Assembly: GCF_013394595.1 (NCBI RefSeq)
Contig: NZ_CP053348.1
Location: 310,001-374,000 of the forward strand
Length of the DNA stretch: 64,000 nt
Source: Winogradskyella forsetii
GTDB taxonomy: Bacteria > Bacteroidota > Bacteroidia > Flavobacteriales > Flavobacteriaceae
Reading direction: 5' to 3'
Part shown: piece by piece, positions 47,601-56,107 of the stretch
How positions within the stretch are numbered: the stretch's first letter is position 1
How the letters are laid out: each line of letters starts with the position of its first letter
The notes under the pieces: generated by a model
What the model was told of the DNA's origin: nothing
Databases searched by the model: none
What the model saw: only the letters and a program-made list of their open reading frames with translations
Position numbers and translations under genes: made by a program

Positions 47601-47936
47601 AATGGAAAAGGAAGATTTCTGTTAAAGCATCTGCCAACTGTGGCACAATTGGGGCCAACGATGTCTTTTGTGTTTACAGATGTTAATAAAGATGGGCATT
47701 TAGACGTTATTGGCTCTGGTGCTATACATGAATCTGAGGTTGAAACCGTAAAATATGATTCCAATGTTGGGTATATTTTATTGGGTGATTCCAAAGGCGG
47801 ACTAAAACCTTATAAGGATATAAGTTTTTATAATGGCTTAAATGCAAAACAGATGAAATTGGTTACCATTCAAAATATGCCACATCTAATTATTGCAAAT
47901 AATAACAGGCCTTTAACTGTTTTCAAAATGAATTAA
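44655..47936 (+). CDS. Giant FG-GAP/VCBS repeat lipoprotein with ASPIC/UnbV-like segment (paralogue of 15432)
   Basis: A 1093-residue lipoprotein (LLLLSILIYSCQKEGIKKKE) built from FG-GAP propeller blades with acidic calcium loops (GDINNDGLQDIYFSSNQKSN, DYDKDGDLDLY, DADTDGDLDLY). A central ASPIC-like part reads YQSSVSPILNFGIGNEELIN. It matches the protein at 15432 from end to end, including the late block NLVPVRGKECSTSQNPFVSE, FANSTLNDIYG and SNVGYILLGDSKGG. No hydrolase motif is seen. Its promoter region carries the perfect operator palindrome, tying it to the xylan regulon. A surface role in binding glycan or organising the degradation machinery is a guess. Its 3' end faces a third FG-GAP protein with only a four-base gap. 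Confidence 0.9.
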   Translation: MNLSKIKVLLLLSILIYSCQKEGIKKKETTAKTLFTLVTNDKTNISFKNSVEETKDFHVLNYYYMYNGGGVAIGDINNDGLQDIYFSSNQKSNKLYLNRGDFKFEDITENANVADTSGWTTGVSMIDVNNDGWMDLYVCKSASLNSNPLRRNKLYINQQNGTFKEEASKWGIDDDGFSIQSYFFDYDKDGDLDLYLINHRVDFLNSIDLKSILDDKAFYPQTSDHLYRNDGEKFTDVTRESGVLNKEFSLSASIGDYNDDGWLDVFVANDFITPDKLYINNKNGTFSNQINTKLKHISYSSMGSDLADINNDFLPDLLVLDMSAEDHSRGKQNMASMNTDGFWWIVESGFHYPYMSNVLNLNNGNGYFSDIAQVSGVSKTDWSWAPLIADYDGDGFKDIFVTNGIKREIANQDFGKFLDAQEDSLKSMSIEDVLEKMPSDKLQNYVFKNNKDLSFEKMMQPWGLDQKVNSNGVAYGDLDNDGDLDLVVNNLEDEASIYKNNATNNYVNIELVGDSKNVNAIGSKVKVYTDSTQQYQELFLARGYQSSVSPILNFGIGNEELINRIEVVWNDGKISSMENIQANQKLTFNKEDSKSDKETIEVRPENFTRLNPEALGIDYVHEENNFNDFSKQVLLPQKQSQQGPAFATADINGDGLTDMFLGGALNQPSQIYIQNTDGKFSKKEQSLFETDKAYEDNGAHFFDADTDGDLDLYIASGGYELSENDALLQDRLYLNDGDGNFTKSNNLPLMQTSTKAITTLDYDNDGDLDIIVGGRVIPGKYPLSPKSYILNNSKGRFTDVTKTVAPDLFELGIINDIILSDYDGDNDKDLIVVGEWMPITIFNNANGKFEKQELSTLNDTEGWWNTISEIDYDNDGDMDYFVGNVGGNNKFHPSKEKPLHIYGNNFDSDGNYDMILSKLYNGNLVPVRGKECSTSQNPFVSEKIKTYKEFANSTLNDIYGTDAIADSYHKKVTEFESIYLENNGKGRFLLKHLPTVAQLGPTMSFVFTDVNKDGHLDVIGSGAIHESEVETVKYDSNVGYILLGDSKGGLKPYKDISFYNGLNAKQMKLVTIQNMPHLIIANNNRPLTVFKMN

Positions 47937-47940
47937 AAAA

Positions 47941-50229
47941 TTAGTGAGCATGGTTTTGATGTTCCATAGCATTCATTTTTTTAAATGAAATTTTTGGTAA
48001 GTTCAGTTTCTGAACTTGGTCGTTACCTTCAACAATTTTTATGATTTGGTTGCTTTCTAGACCATTAAAAACAGCTATTTTTTCGGTATGAAATGGCCAT
48101 TTTATTTCAAGAGTTTTAATGTTTTCAGCAGTTCCTAAACCTATTTCAGACATCAAACTATTTCCACCAAAACTAGAGTCTGTACCTACCGAATGGTAAA
48201 TTTTTCGAGTTTTACCATTTTCTTCAATCGTAATAATAATTTTAGCACCGATGGCAAAACGGTTACTTTCTGTACCTTCTAAAACAATAGTAATCCAATT
48301 ATTTTTATTACCCATTGGGTTTTCAAAAAGTAAATTACCAAAAGTATCACCTTCTAAAGCGCCACCCATAACCGCATAGATATCTTGGTCGCCATCCAAA
48401 TCTAAATCACCGAAACCTATCGCATGCCCTTTTTGAATATGCCCAAAACCCGCACTATACGTAACGTCTTCGAATTTTTTACCGTTTACATTATGAAACA
48501 TTCTATTTGGCACAATTGAAAAATAACTTGGGTCACCTGTGGCTAAATAAAAGTCTAAAAATCCATCGTTGTCCAAATCACCAAAATTACAGCCCATGGT
48601 GGCAATAGGTTCCGTTAGATTCATTTGTAATGAGACTTCTGTAAAGGTTTCATCACCATTATTTCTATATAAAAGCGGTCTGTAATCGTTGGTGTTACTT
48701 TTTAGGTTTGTAATCATCATCTCTGAAGGTAATAATTCAGCAGAGGAATATCCAGAAACAAAAATATCTTCAAAACCATCATTGTTGTAATCAAAAATCC
48801 AGGTTGGAAAACTGGCTATAGGATTTGAAACCCCTGCTTTTTCCGTTATTTTTTTAAATGAAGGTTTTACAGTTTCTTTGGAAGTATTTATATACAACGT
48901 GTTCAATCCCATATAGTTTGAGAGGTATAAATCTGGATACAAATCATTATTAATATCGCCAGTCGCAACGCCTTTAAAAAATCCTTTAGCCTTTATACCT
49001 GATTCACTGGCTATATTTTTAAAAGTACCGTCTGTTTGATTAAGGTATAATTCGCAATAACTTTGGTTGATTTGATTCCATTCGTTTGCGATAAACAAAT
49101 CGACCCAACCATCTAAGTTAATATCGGTCCAAACTGCGGTTTGTGTAGGATTCAATGAATAAACTCCTGCCTCTATAGTCACATCGGTAAAAGTACCATC
49201 GCCATTATTTTGCATTAAAGAATTTGGAATACCGCCATTAATAGATAACCATGCGCCGCGTAAAATGATGAAATCTAAATGCCCATCATTATTGTAATCG
49301 GCATGTCTTAAATTTAATCCACCTGTGACACCTTTAAGTCCTGCATCAAAACTTTTATCTGTAAAACCTCCTTTCTTATCATTTTCGAAGTATTTAATCT
49401 GGTCATCAAACCCCCAAGAAGAGGCGATAATATCTAGATAGCCATCGCCATTAAAATCATCTACGCAAGTGCCACCTGCCATATTTTTATCAGCTATCCC
49501 TAAGTCCATGGCGATATCTGTAAAATGAGGAAAATTGGCAGAATTTTTAAAATGAGATTCTGGTAACCTGAATTTTTTGGGCACTTGATTTGGATATTGC
49601 CCTAAAGTCATGTGGGCAATATTAAGTAGATATTGACATTCTAAATCGCTGGGGTTTTGCTGCAATAAATCATTAAGAATAGCAATCGATTTCTCTGAAC
49701 CTTCACGTAAAGTATACTGCGCTTTAGGACTTATCGGAATAATGCACGATTCGTTATTATGATTTATAACACAATTATCTTGTTCAGCTTTTCGCATATA
49801 AGCAATCGCCAATTGCTTTTTTATGGCAAAAATTATTTCGGGTCTTACTTTTTTGTCGCTTGAAGTTGCTGCATTTAAAACTTCTTTAGTCGCTGCGATG
49901 GACTCTTCCGTTCTGCCTACATTTAGAAGTTCTAATGCATAATTAAATAGCACATTAATTCTTTGGTTACCACTTAAATTTTTTAGTTGATTTTCAAAAA
50001 AAGCAACTTTTTTACTATTTAGTACATAAGGTACGTTAACAATATCAATTAGATTAACGGCTTGCTTAACGCGTTTAGACATTTCAATAGTTTGCGGGTC
50101 TGGTTCGCCTTTAACGCGCTTCGGAATAGTTGTTTCTTCGGTTTTTTCAAGGTTCTTTTTCTCAGAGTTTTCGCAACCCGGCAATAGAAATAGTAACGAT
50201 AATATGAATAAATGTGATGAATGTCTCAT
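47941..50229 (-). CDS. TPR plus FG-GAP/ASPIC-UnbV (CRTAC1-like) lipoprotein
   Basis: I prefer ATG 50229 (MRHSSHLFILSLLFLLPGCE) because it gives a lipoprotein signal; in-frame ATGs at 50244 and 50265 add 5 or 12 residues. Residues about 60-210 (762-residue numbering) are helical and TPR-like (LFNYALELLNVGRTEESIAA). Then come FG-GAP blades (DFNGDGYLDIIASSWGFDDQ, DYNNDGFEDIF, DLDLDGDQDIYAVMGG). The C-terminal ASPIC/UnbV domain (AIGAKIIITIEENGKTRKIY, FGGNSLMSEIGLG) follows. It is a different subfamily from the two roughly 1,100-residue proteins. The decayed gene at 14982-15405 was a close relative. Role unknown; surface or periplasmic binding is likely. It is followed on the same strand, upstream, by the lactonase gene with a gap of about 90 bases. 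Confidence 0.87.
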   Translation of the reverse strand: MRHSSHLFILSLLFLLPGCENSEKKNLEKTEETTIPKRVKGEPDPQTIEMSKRVKQAVNLIDIVNVPYVLNSKKVAFFENQLKNLSGNQRINVLFNYALELLNVGRTEESIAATKEVLNAATSSDKKVRPEIIFAIKKQLAIAYMRKAEQDNCVINHNNESCIIPISPKAQYTLREGSEKSIAILNDLLQQNPSDLECQYLLNIAHMTLGQYPNQVPKKFRLPESHFKNSANFPHFTDIAMDLGIADKNMAGGTCVDDFNGDGYLDIIASSWGFDDQIKYFENDKKGGFTDKSFDAGLKGVTGGLNLRHADYNNDGHLDFIILRGAWLSINGGIPNSLMQNNGDGTFTDVTIEAGVYSLNPTQTAVWTDINLDGWVDLFIANEWNQINQSYCELYLNQTDGTFKNIASESGIKAKGFFKGVATGDINNDLYPDLYLSNYMGLNTLYINTSKETVKPSFKKITEKAGVSNPIASFPTWIFDYNNDGFEDIFVSGYSSAELLPSEMMITNLKSNTNDYRPLLYRNNGDETFTEVSLQMNLTEPIATMGCNFGDLDNDGFLDFYLATGDPSYFSIVPNRMFHNVNGKKFEDVTYSAGFGHIQKGHAIGFGDLDLDGDQDIYAVMGGALEGDTFGNLLFENPMGNKNNWITIVLEGTESNRFAIGAKIIITIEENGKTRKIYHSVGTDSSFGGNSLMSEIGLGTAENIKTLEIKWPFHTEKIAVFNGLESNQIIKIVEGNDQVQKLNLPKISFKKMNAMEHQNHAH

Positions 50230-50321
50230 TAAAGAAGAGCGCATAAGTAAAATTATGGTTTTCATTAAATTACGAAGTTATGCGTTTTTTAAGCGGTATT
50301 CAACAAATGATTTGAGATGGT

Positions 50322-51311
50322 TTAAAATTTTTCGACACCTTTAACATTCAACCTCACAGAAACAATCTCTTTAGGTTTGGTGATAAATAAGGTTTTTTCA
50401 TCATCGCTACAAAATACATTATTCGTTGAGCCACCATCTAAATTTATATTTAAAACGTTTTCACCTTCAGAATTGAAAGCGATTACGCCCAAACCATTAC
50501 TGATGTAAATATTGCCTAATTCATCCATAGACATGCCATCGCCTCCCATGTCTATAATTTTTTTCATGTTAGTCAATGTGCCATCTGCCTTGATATCGAA
50601 AACCCAAGTGCCTCCCAAATTATCTTCTGTCCATTTGTTGACATACAATATTTTGCCGTCAGGTGTGCCAACGATGCCGTTTGGCCAACAATCAGAATCC
50701 CATCCTGGTAAATTAGTTACTCGGGTTAACGTATCGCTTTCTGGTGCCAGATAATATACATGACCTCCTTTGCCAATATCTGCTTGTTCTGAATGTGTTG
50801 GAGGCCAACTTTGTTTTCGAGGATCATCATCAGTCCAATAATCCCTTGTAAATAAAGGATCTGTAATGTATATGCCACCAGATATAGGATGAATCCAAAC
50901 ATCATTGGGGCCATTTAACTTTTTTCCTTTGTAATTATCAACGAGTACTTCGTGACTACCATCTGTTGCTATTTTCCATAATTCACCATGCATATCTGCG
51001 CAAGCAATAAGAAAACCATCTTTATCAAAAGCCATTCCGTTAGATCTGCCAGTGCCTTTTAAAAACGTACTGACTTGATTGGTTTTAGCATCCCATTTTA
51101 AAATAGCATCATTAGGTTGATCTGTGAAGAACACGTTGCCATTTTTATCAACGGCTGGTCCTTCTGTAAATTCAAATCCCGTTTTAATGGTTTTTAAATC
51201 GCTTATCACTTTTGGCATATTTTGATCCATATTTTTTGATGTCAGTTTTGTGAAGGCATAGTAGGTCAATAGACCGATTAATATAAGAAGTAATCCTATT
51301 TTTTTATGCAT
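50322..51311 (-). CDS. SMP-30/gluconolactonase-like (LRE family) exported lactonase
   Basis: A 329-residue six-bladed propeller with an N-terminal membrane or signal helix (IGLLLILIGLLTYYAFTKL). IKTGFEFTEGPAVDKNGNVF gives the metal-binding Glu, GRSNGMAFDKDGFLIACADM and KLNGPNDVWIHPISGGIYIT the Asn/Asp ligands, and GDGMSMDELGNIYISNGLGV the last Asp. The set fits calcium- or zinc-dependent sugar lactonases. Standing between GH10 and FG-GAP genes, it may open a xylono- or glucurono-lactone formed by sugar oxidation, but no partner dehydrogenase is in the window except possibly the aldo/keto reductase. The N-terminal helix has no Cys, so it may be membrane-anchored or periplasmic. Confidence 0.88.
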   Translation of the reverse strand: MHKKIGLLLILIGLLTYYAFTKLTSKNMDQNMPKVISDLKTIKTGFEFTEGPAVDKNGNVFFTDQPNDAILKWDAKTNQVSTFLKGTGRSNGMAFDKDGFLIACADMHGELWKIATDGSHEVLVDNYKGKKLNGPNDVWIHPISGGIYITDPLFTRDYWTDDDPRKQSWPPTHSEQADIGKGGHVYYLAPESDTLTRVTNLPGWDSDCWPNGIVGTPDGKILYVNKWTEDNLGGTWVFDIKADGTLTNMKKIIDMGGDGMSMDELGNIYISNGLGVIAFNSEGENVLNINLDGGSTNNVFCSDDEKTLFITKPKEIVSVRLNVKGVEKF

Positions 51312-51422
51312 ATAGTAATCTTATAATTAATGAAGAAACCAATTTTAAAAGGAGCATATTCAAATTATAAGTGCAACTGGTTAAGTTGATTTTAATTTGA
51401 GTTACTTTTAGTTGAATTTACA

Positions 51423-52565
51423 TTATTTTTTGGTGTTTAATATTGCATTTAATGCTGATTTTGGATTCTTATCTCTGTCATATAGTAGCGGATAATTTGT
51501 TCTATGGTTTATAGGATAATCATTTTTCCACGACATGCCATCGTGTAACCCCCAAAATGTGACACGATCTATTTTATCTCGCTTTTCGATAAATATTCTA
51601 AAGAGTTCTGCATATCTATCTGCTAACTTTGTTTGCATATTTTCTGGTAAACCGTTTTGATAAGGATCTAAAAATTCTTTAAATTCTTCTAAATCATATT
51701 GCGGATGTAATAATCCTGTACCTATAATTTGTCCTTCTTTGGTCAAAGGCAGAACGTCTACATCAAGTTCAGTAATCATAACTTTTATATTAAGTGATGC
51801 GAAAGAATCTATAGCGGCTTCGATATATTCTGTTTTAGGATAATTCAGACCCCAATGCCCTTGAATTCCAATACCGTCAATTCTAATACCTTCTTTTTTA
51901 AGCATTCTTACCATGCGCATAATACCATCTCGTTTTTCTGGTCTCCATGCATTAAAATCGTTATAATACAACTCGGTATTTGGTGCATATTGATTGGCGA
52001 ATTTAAACGCGTGTTTTACTAAAGTATCTCCATTTCCTACTCCGTTAACCCATGTTGTAGGACGGTAAGAGCCATCGTTATCTATCACTTCATTAACGAC
52101 ATCCCATGCATCTACTTTACCGGCATATCTTCCGGCTACGGTAGCAATATGTTGGCGCATTTGTTCAATTTGAGCATCTTTGGTCTTAGGTTGCCCATCT
52201 TCATCTTTAAAAAACCATGCGGGAGTTTGATTATGCCAAACGAGAGTATGACCAATGATGAACAGATTATTTTTTTGTCCAAAATCCACAAAGTCATCGG
52301 CAGGTTTAAAATTATAAACACCGGGTTTAGGATTTATTTCCTCTGCCTTCATTACATTTTCTGGCGTAATGGCATTAAATTGTTCAAGGATAATGTTTTG
52401 ACCTATTGAATCTTTTCCAGAAGCGATATCTTCATTTAAGGCATTTCCAATTAAAAAATCATTTTTAAAAGTTTCTTTAAGCGTGCTTTTGATTTTTTGA
52501 TCTTCACGTTCGTTGCAGTTTAAAAAAAGAATGAGAAGAAGTATTGATATGGCTTTAAACTTCAT
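51423..52565 (-). CDS. GH10 endo-1,4-beta-xylanase, lipoprotein
   Basis: A 380-residue GH10 with a short lipoprotein signal (ISILLLILFLNCNEREDQK). LFIIGHTLVWHNQTPAWFF is the conserved binding strand. The acid/base Glu is in DAWDVVNEVIDNDG (about residue 159) and the nucleophile Glu in VMITELDVDVLPL (about 266). VTFWGLHDGMSWKNDYP closes the barrel. It is the third GH10 in the window and is similar throughout to the one at 28936, more than to the surface enzyme at 11942. Acidic residues follow the Cys (NEREDQ), so surface exposure is possible. No operator copy is seen upstream; the nearby lactonase gene follows with a gap of about 110 bases. Confidence 0.94.
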   Translation of the reverse strand: MKFKAISILLLILFLNCNEREDQKIKSTLKETFKNDFLIGNALNEDIASGKDSIGQNIILEQFNAITPENVMKAEEINPKPGVYNFKPADDFVDFGQKNNLFIIGHTLVWHNQTPAWFFKDEDGQPKTKDAQIEQMRQHIATVAGRYAGKVDAWDVVNEVIDNDGSYRPTTWVNGVGNGDTLVKHAFKFANQYAPNTELYYNDFNAWRPEKRDGIMRMVRMLKKEGIRIDGIGIQGHWGLNYPKTEYIEAAIDSFASLNIKVMITELDVDVLPLTKEGQIIGTGLLHPQYDLEEFKEFLDPYQNGLPENMQTKLADRYAELFRIFIEKRDKIDRVTFWGLHDGMSWKNDYPINHRTNYPLLYDRDKNPKSALNAILNTKK

Positions 52566-52713
52566 GTAATTATTGTTTTATAGGGTTTAAAAATAATGAT
52601 TTATTTTTGGTCTAAGGTTTTAGGTAAATTTTATTCTGGGTATTAGGATTCAGCGCCTCAAGCTGTGCATTCGATTCAATCCGTCATTTCAGTCGAACCT
52701 AACATCTTTATAA

Positions 52714-52893
52714 AGTGCTGAAGATTATGAAGTTGTGTCTCGAAATGATCTTTTTTTGGAATCCCAGTTATCCATTGTTGGGATGCCTTTGTATTATTTT
52801 TCTCCTGATGAAGGTTTAAGAGGAAGCACATCAGTTGATAGGGGAGGTCCAAACGAAAATTTCTTTGTCTTTGACGCATTGACTCCCCAATAG
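52714..52893 (+). pseudogene. Orphan C-terminal coding remnant, family not recognised
   Basis: A 59-codon open stretch with no start and an upstream in-frame stop (52711) looks like real protein. It reads YEVVSRNDLFLESQLSIVGM, then PLYYFSPDEGLRGSTSVDRG, then GPNENFFVFDALTPQ and a stop. Composition is globular and unlike a random AT-rich frame. The opposite-strand ORF over the same bases (52676-52879) looks like a shadow. It may be the tail of a gene deleted at this junction. I do not recognise the family. Confidence 0.45.
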
Positions 52894-53104
52894 ATTAAAT
52901 TCTTGTAAATTTTCAACTCCATCGTTCTATAGAATAGCACTAGTTCAAGTATGATGGGTTAAAAAATTTCTCTTTAAAGTAATTTAATTTTCATAAACAA
53001 TTCCAAACTTACTAGCAGGTTTTGACTTAAAAACTATTGCATTCGATCTGATCATTTTTGTAGATAATGATTAAATTTTTTAGTCTTTATTCAGGACGGG
53101 TCAT

Positions 53105-53140
53105 AAAAAAAAGCGCTTCTCAATTGAGAAGCGCTTTTAT
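53105..53140. terminator. Bidirectional terminator after the GH13 gene
   Basis: AGCGCTTCTC (53112-53121) and GAGAAGCGCT (53126-53135) pair perfectly around AATT, with A and T runs on the outer sides. It lies 21-56 bases past the GH13 stop and separates the two polysaccharide loci. Confidence 0.9.
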
Positions 53141-53160
53141 GCTCAAATAACACTTAATAA

Positions 53161-56043
53161 TTAGAGCTTGACTAATTTTGTTGTCATAGTTTGATTAGTA
53201 TCGTTTTGGACTTTGACCATATACATGCCAGAATTTAAAGATGAAATATCAAAAGTATCTGTTCTTGTAAATGAGCCTTTAAACGATTTTACCAGTTTTC
53301 CTGTTAAATCGTAAACTTCAACATTTGAAACACTGACATTTATACTAAAGGATGTGGAAGAAGGATTTGGATAGATGTTAAACCCAAATAAAGCTTCGTC
53401 ATCAACACTTAAAACTGTAGATGCTTTGTTTCCAAAAATCCTGAACTGACCAGCTGGAATAGAAATAGTACTCGCAGAATTACTTAGTGTAGTGTTCCCT
53501 GTGGCATCCATGAGGTCATACCAAGTTGTAGTTACGCCAGCTGGAAAATTAGTGTTAACCGTTTGGGCAGTCACATCAAAATTGGCAAAAATGATCACAT
53601 TTTTCAATTCTGAAGTTGGTATAGAATTATCGAAGACATCTATTCTAGGAGTTAAACCTCCTGAGGTAATTGCATAATCGCCTTCAAAGACAGGTTCTTC
53701 AATTTTTAATTTGTTTAGTTTTGCCCAATCACTGTAAATCTGACTTCTTAAAGCATCATTTAACCAGTTATTATCCCATTGCGGTTGCGGTTTAGTCGAA
53801 AGCTTACAGCCATCATTATTATAACTACCGTCTGAACATGTAAAAATTGAATTATCCATGCCTAAATCAGCAAAGTGCCATATCATTTTTGGTCCTGGAA
53901 TAGTTAAACTTACGGCGCCTAGTGCAGACATTCTTGATAATGCGGTACTTAAATCTCTGACATTGTGTGACCCATTTGAGTTGTTACCAAATTCAACAGC
54001 CTCATACATTACGCGTTCTTCATCATGACTTTCTGGATATCCCATTAGTCGAGGAGCATTATAACCGCGACTTTCATGTCCCATCCGGTTAATACTACTA
54101 CTAAAGCCCTGGAGTAAATCAGTATATTCACCTGTCATTTTACCCCACATCATAATACCTTTAGGGTTGGCATCTCCAAGACGATAATTTGCCCATTCAC
54201 GCTCTTCATTATCTGTTCCTAAATGCTCAAAAATAACATAATGGTTCTCATCTATATTCCATGAATGATCGGCATATTCTTTTAAAACCTGCACGCGATC
54301 TGCCTGATATGTATCCGTACAACCTCCAGCAGATCCTGGTCCACAATTTTGTGTGAATCCTTTGGTTAAATCCCATCGGAAACCGTCGATTTTGTAGGCT
54401 TCAATCCATTGAGAGATGACGCGTTTTGTGTAATCTTTGGTCAACGTACTTTGATGATTAAAATCGTTGAAAACACTGTATGCATGCTGAGCTTCGGTAT
54501 TAAAATATGGATTTTCTGTAGAAGGTCCTCCCCAACCGTCATCATCAGGATCGTCCATCCACATTCTTACTAATGGATTTCTACCAGTGGCATGGTTTAG
54601 TGCTATATCCAAAATGACAGCAATACCATTTTGATGACATACATCAACCAATTCTTTAAATTTATCTGGAGTACCATAAAATTTATCTAATGCCATATGA
54701 AAAGACGTATTGTATCCCCAAGTCTCATTACCATCAAATTCCATAATTGGCATCAAATGAATGGCATTAACATTTAGGTTTTTAAAATAGTCGATTCTAT
54801 CAATTAAATTTTGATAATTGCGATCCGCATCAAAATCCCTTACAAGAACTTCATAAACAACTAAATCTTCTTTTTTCGGTGCGTTAAAATTGGCAACCTG
54901 CCAATTATAAGGCGTTTGTCCGGTTTGTAAAACAGTAACTTCACGATCTTGACCATCAGGATACGTTGGTAGGTTAGGATAAGAGCTTGCAGGAATAAAA
55001 GGGTCATCAAACGGTGATAAAACCAGGGTTGAAAAAGGATCTGCAGTTTTTACCAATGAAGGAGAATTTGAAATAGGATTGGTGTCGAATACCCAATATT
55101 GATATGTTTCAATTGCACCTGAAGTTAATCCAGATATTTCCAACCAATATTTACCTGTGGATGGATCACGTTTCATCACATCTGTATTTGATGGCGTATA
55201 GTTGTTCCAACTTCCTGCAACTTGTATAAATTCTTTTCCTGGAGCTGTTAAAACTAATGTCGCTTTAGTAGCATCTGCATGATAATTAATACCATCAACT
55301 ACGTTTGCAGGTAGTACTGCTTCAATAACAGTTGGTGCTACAACAACATCAAAACTAACTTCTCCTGTTTCTGTTGATCCGGGAGGTGTGCCTACAAATT
55401 TAACGGTACCGCTTTCTGTAATATTTGAAATGGTTGAGTTACATGCAGGAAAACCACAAGATCCAGTTGCTATAGATACATCGTTGTAAAAAATCTCAAA
55501 ACTTCCTTGAACTGTTGAAGAGCCTTGGAAAATAATTGTGGCACTTACCGAAAGATTGCTACCAGAATTTACTACAACTACATCACTAGAAGGTTGTGTT
55601 AAATTGATAATAACGCTTCCAATAGGAAAAATAAAATCGAGACAACCATCGTCTTTAAATTCTTGAGAGCCGTCAGCATTTCTGAACACCATACCTATTT
55701 GAGTTGCGGCATCTGCTTGCGCTTGAGTAATACCGTAATAGGTTTGTGGCGTAATTGTGATACTAAATGTACCGTCTCCATTATTAGTCATTTCACCGAC
55801 ACCATCATCCTGTCCCCAATTACCGATAACATTAAAGCCGAAAGCATCAGAGTTATCACCGATTCCTGAATGCATGTATACTTTGGTAGGATTATTAAAT
55901 CCATTACAATTAGTGGCTGAACTATTAGTATCCACTGTAATTGTAACAGGTTCATCTACTTCAATAGCACCAACACTCAAAGAAACTTGGGCAAATGCAT
56001 TTATGGAAATTAGAGTTATTAAAAAGCATAAAATTTTTTTCAT
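53161..56043 (-). CDS. GH13 alpha-amylase-family enzyme with type IX secretion sorting domain
   Basis: I start at ATG 56043 (MKKILCFLITLISINAFAQ); the longer frame begins inside the preceding terminator. The roughly 960 residues comprise an N-terminal Ig-like part and a starch-binding/CBM48-like sandwich (FIQVAGSWNNYTPSNTDVMK). The GH13 barrel has VNAIHLMPIMEFDGNETWGY and VILDIALNHATGRNPLVRMW. The nucleophile Asp is in DGFRWDLTKGF, the acid Glu in HYVIFEHLG and the third Asp in YPESHDEERVM. After a beta-domain the last 75 residues (FGFNIYPNPSSTSFSINVSV, LNSGMYMVKV) form a type IX sorting signal. It is therefore expected outside the cell, cutting alpha-1,4-glucan for the SusC/D system. Last gene of that operon. 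Confidence 0.94.
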   Translation of the reverse strand: MKKILCFLITLISINAFAQVSLSVGAIEVDEPVTITVDTNSSATNCNGFNNPTKVYMHSGIGDNSDAFGFNVIGNWGQDDGVGEMTNNGDGTFSITITPQTYYGITQAQADAATQIGMVFRNADGSQEFKDDGCLDFIFPIGSVIINLTQPSSDVVVVNSGSNLSVSATIIFQGSSTVQGSFEIFYNDVSIATGSCGFPACNSTISNITESGTVKFVGTPPGSTETGEVSFDVVVAPTVIEAVLPANVVDGINYHADATKATLVLTAPGKEFIQVAGSWNNYTPSNTDVMKRDPSTGKYWLEISGLTSGAIETYQYWVFDTNPISNSPSLVKTADPFSTLVLSPFDDPFIPASSYPNLPTYPDGQDREVTVLQTGQTPYNWQVANFNAPKKEDLVVYEVLVRDFDADRNYQNLIDRIDYFKNLNVNAIHLMPIMEFDGNETWGYNTSFHMALDKFYGTPDKFKELVDVCHQNGIAVILDIALNHATGRNPLVRMWMDDPDDDGWGGPSTENPYFNTEAQHAYSVFNDFNHQSTLTKDYTKRVISQWIEAYKIDGFRWDLTKGFTQNCGPGSAGGCTDTYQADRVQVLKEYADHSWNIDENHYVIFEHLGTDNEEREWANYRLGDANPKGIMMWGKMTGEYTDLLQGFSSSINRMGHESRGYNAPRLMGYPESHDEERVMYEAVEFGNNSNGSHNVRDLSTALSRMSALGAVSLTIPGPKMIWHFADLGMDNSIFTCSDGSYNNDGCKLSTKPQPQWDNNWLNDALRSQIYSDWAKLNKLKIEEPVFEGDYAITSGGLTPRIDVFDNSIPTSELKNVIIFANFDVTAQTVNTNFPAGVTTTWYDLMDATGNTTLSNSASTISIPAGQFRIFGNKASTVLSVDDEALFGFNIYPNPSSTSFSINVSVSNVEVYDLTGKLVKSFKGSFTRTDTFDISSLNSGMYMVKVQNDTNQTMTTKLVKL

Positions 56044-56062
56044 AGCTATTTTGTTTTTTAAA

Positions 56063-56094
56063 AAAAAAGCCATGCGTAACGCATAGCTTTTTTT
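56063..56094. terminator. Terminator between the SusF-like gene and GH13
   Basis: ATGCG (56072-56076) and CGCAT (56080-56084) pair around TAA, extended by AAAAGC and GCTTTT with one bulge on each side and flanked by A and T runs. It lies just past the SusF-like stop and may reduce transcription of the amylase gene. Confidence 0.75.
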
Positions 56095-56107
56095 AGTATA
56101 TTAAAAT

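Larger units (their letters stand above)
52566..53160. other. Intergenic region between the xylan and alpha-glucan loci
   Basis: About 600 bases separating the two loci. It contains a coding remnant of unknown identity (52714-52893) and a strong bidirectional terminator hairpin (53105-53140). No intact gene. Confidence 0.6.

Noticed and set aside
51374..51385. GCAACTGGTTAA resembling the xylan operator, upstream of the lactonase gene.
   Set aside because: It breaks the symmetric core (CTGG instead of CCGR, and TTAA instead of TTGY), and no promoter box lies at the usual distance.
52676..52879. Minus-strand ORF over the orphan remnant.
   Set aside because: Its composition is atypical, while the plus-strand frame over the same bases reads like a real protein tail.
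56044..56073. Extended N-terminus for the GH13 gene.
   Set aside because: The upstream ATG lies within a terminator stem; the downstream ATG gives a clean signal peptide.
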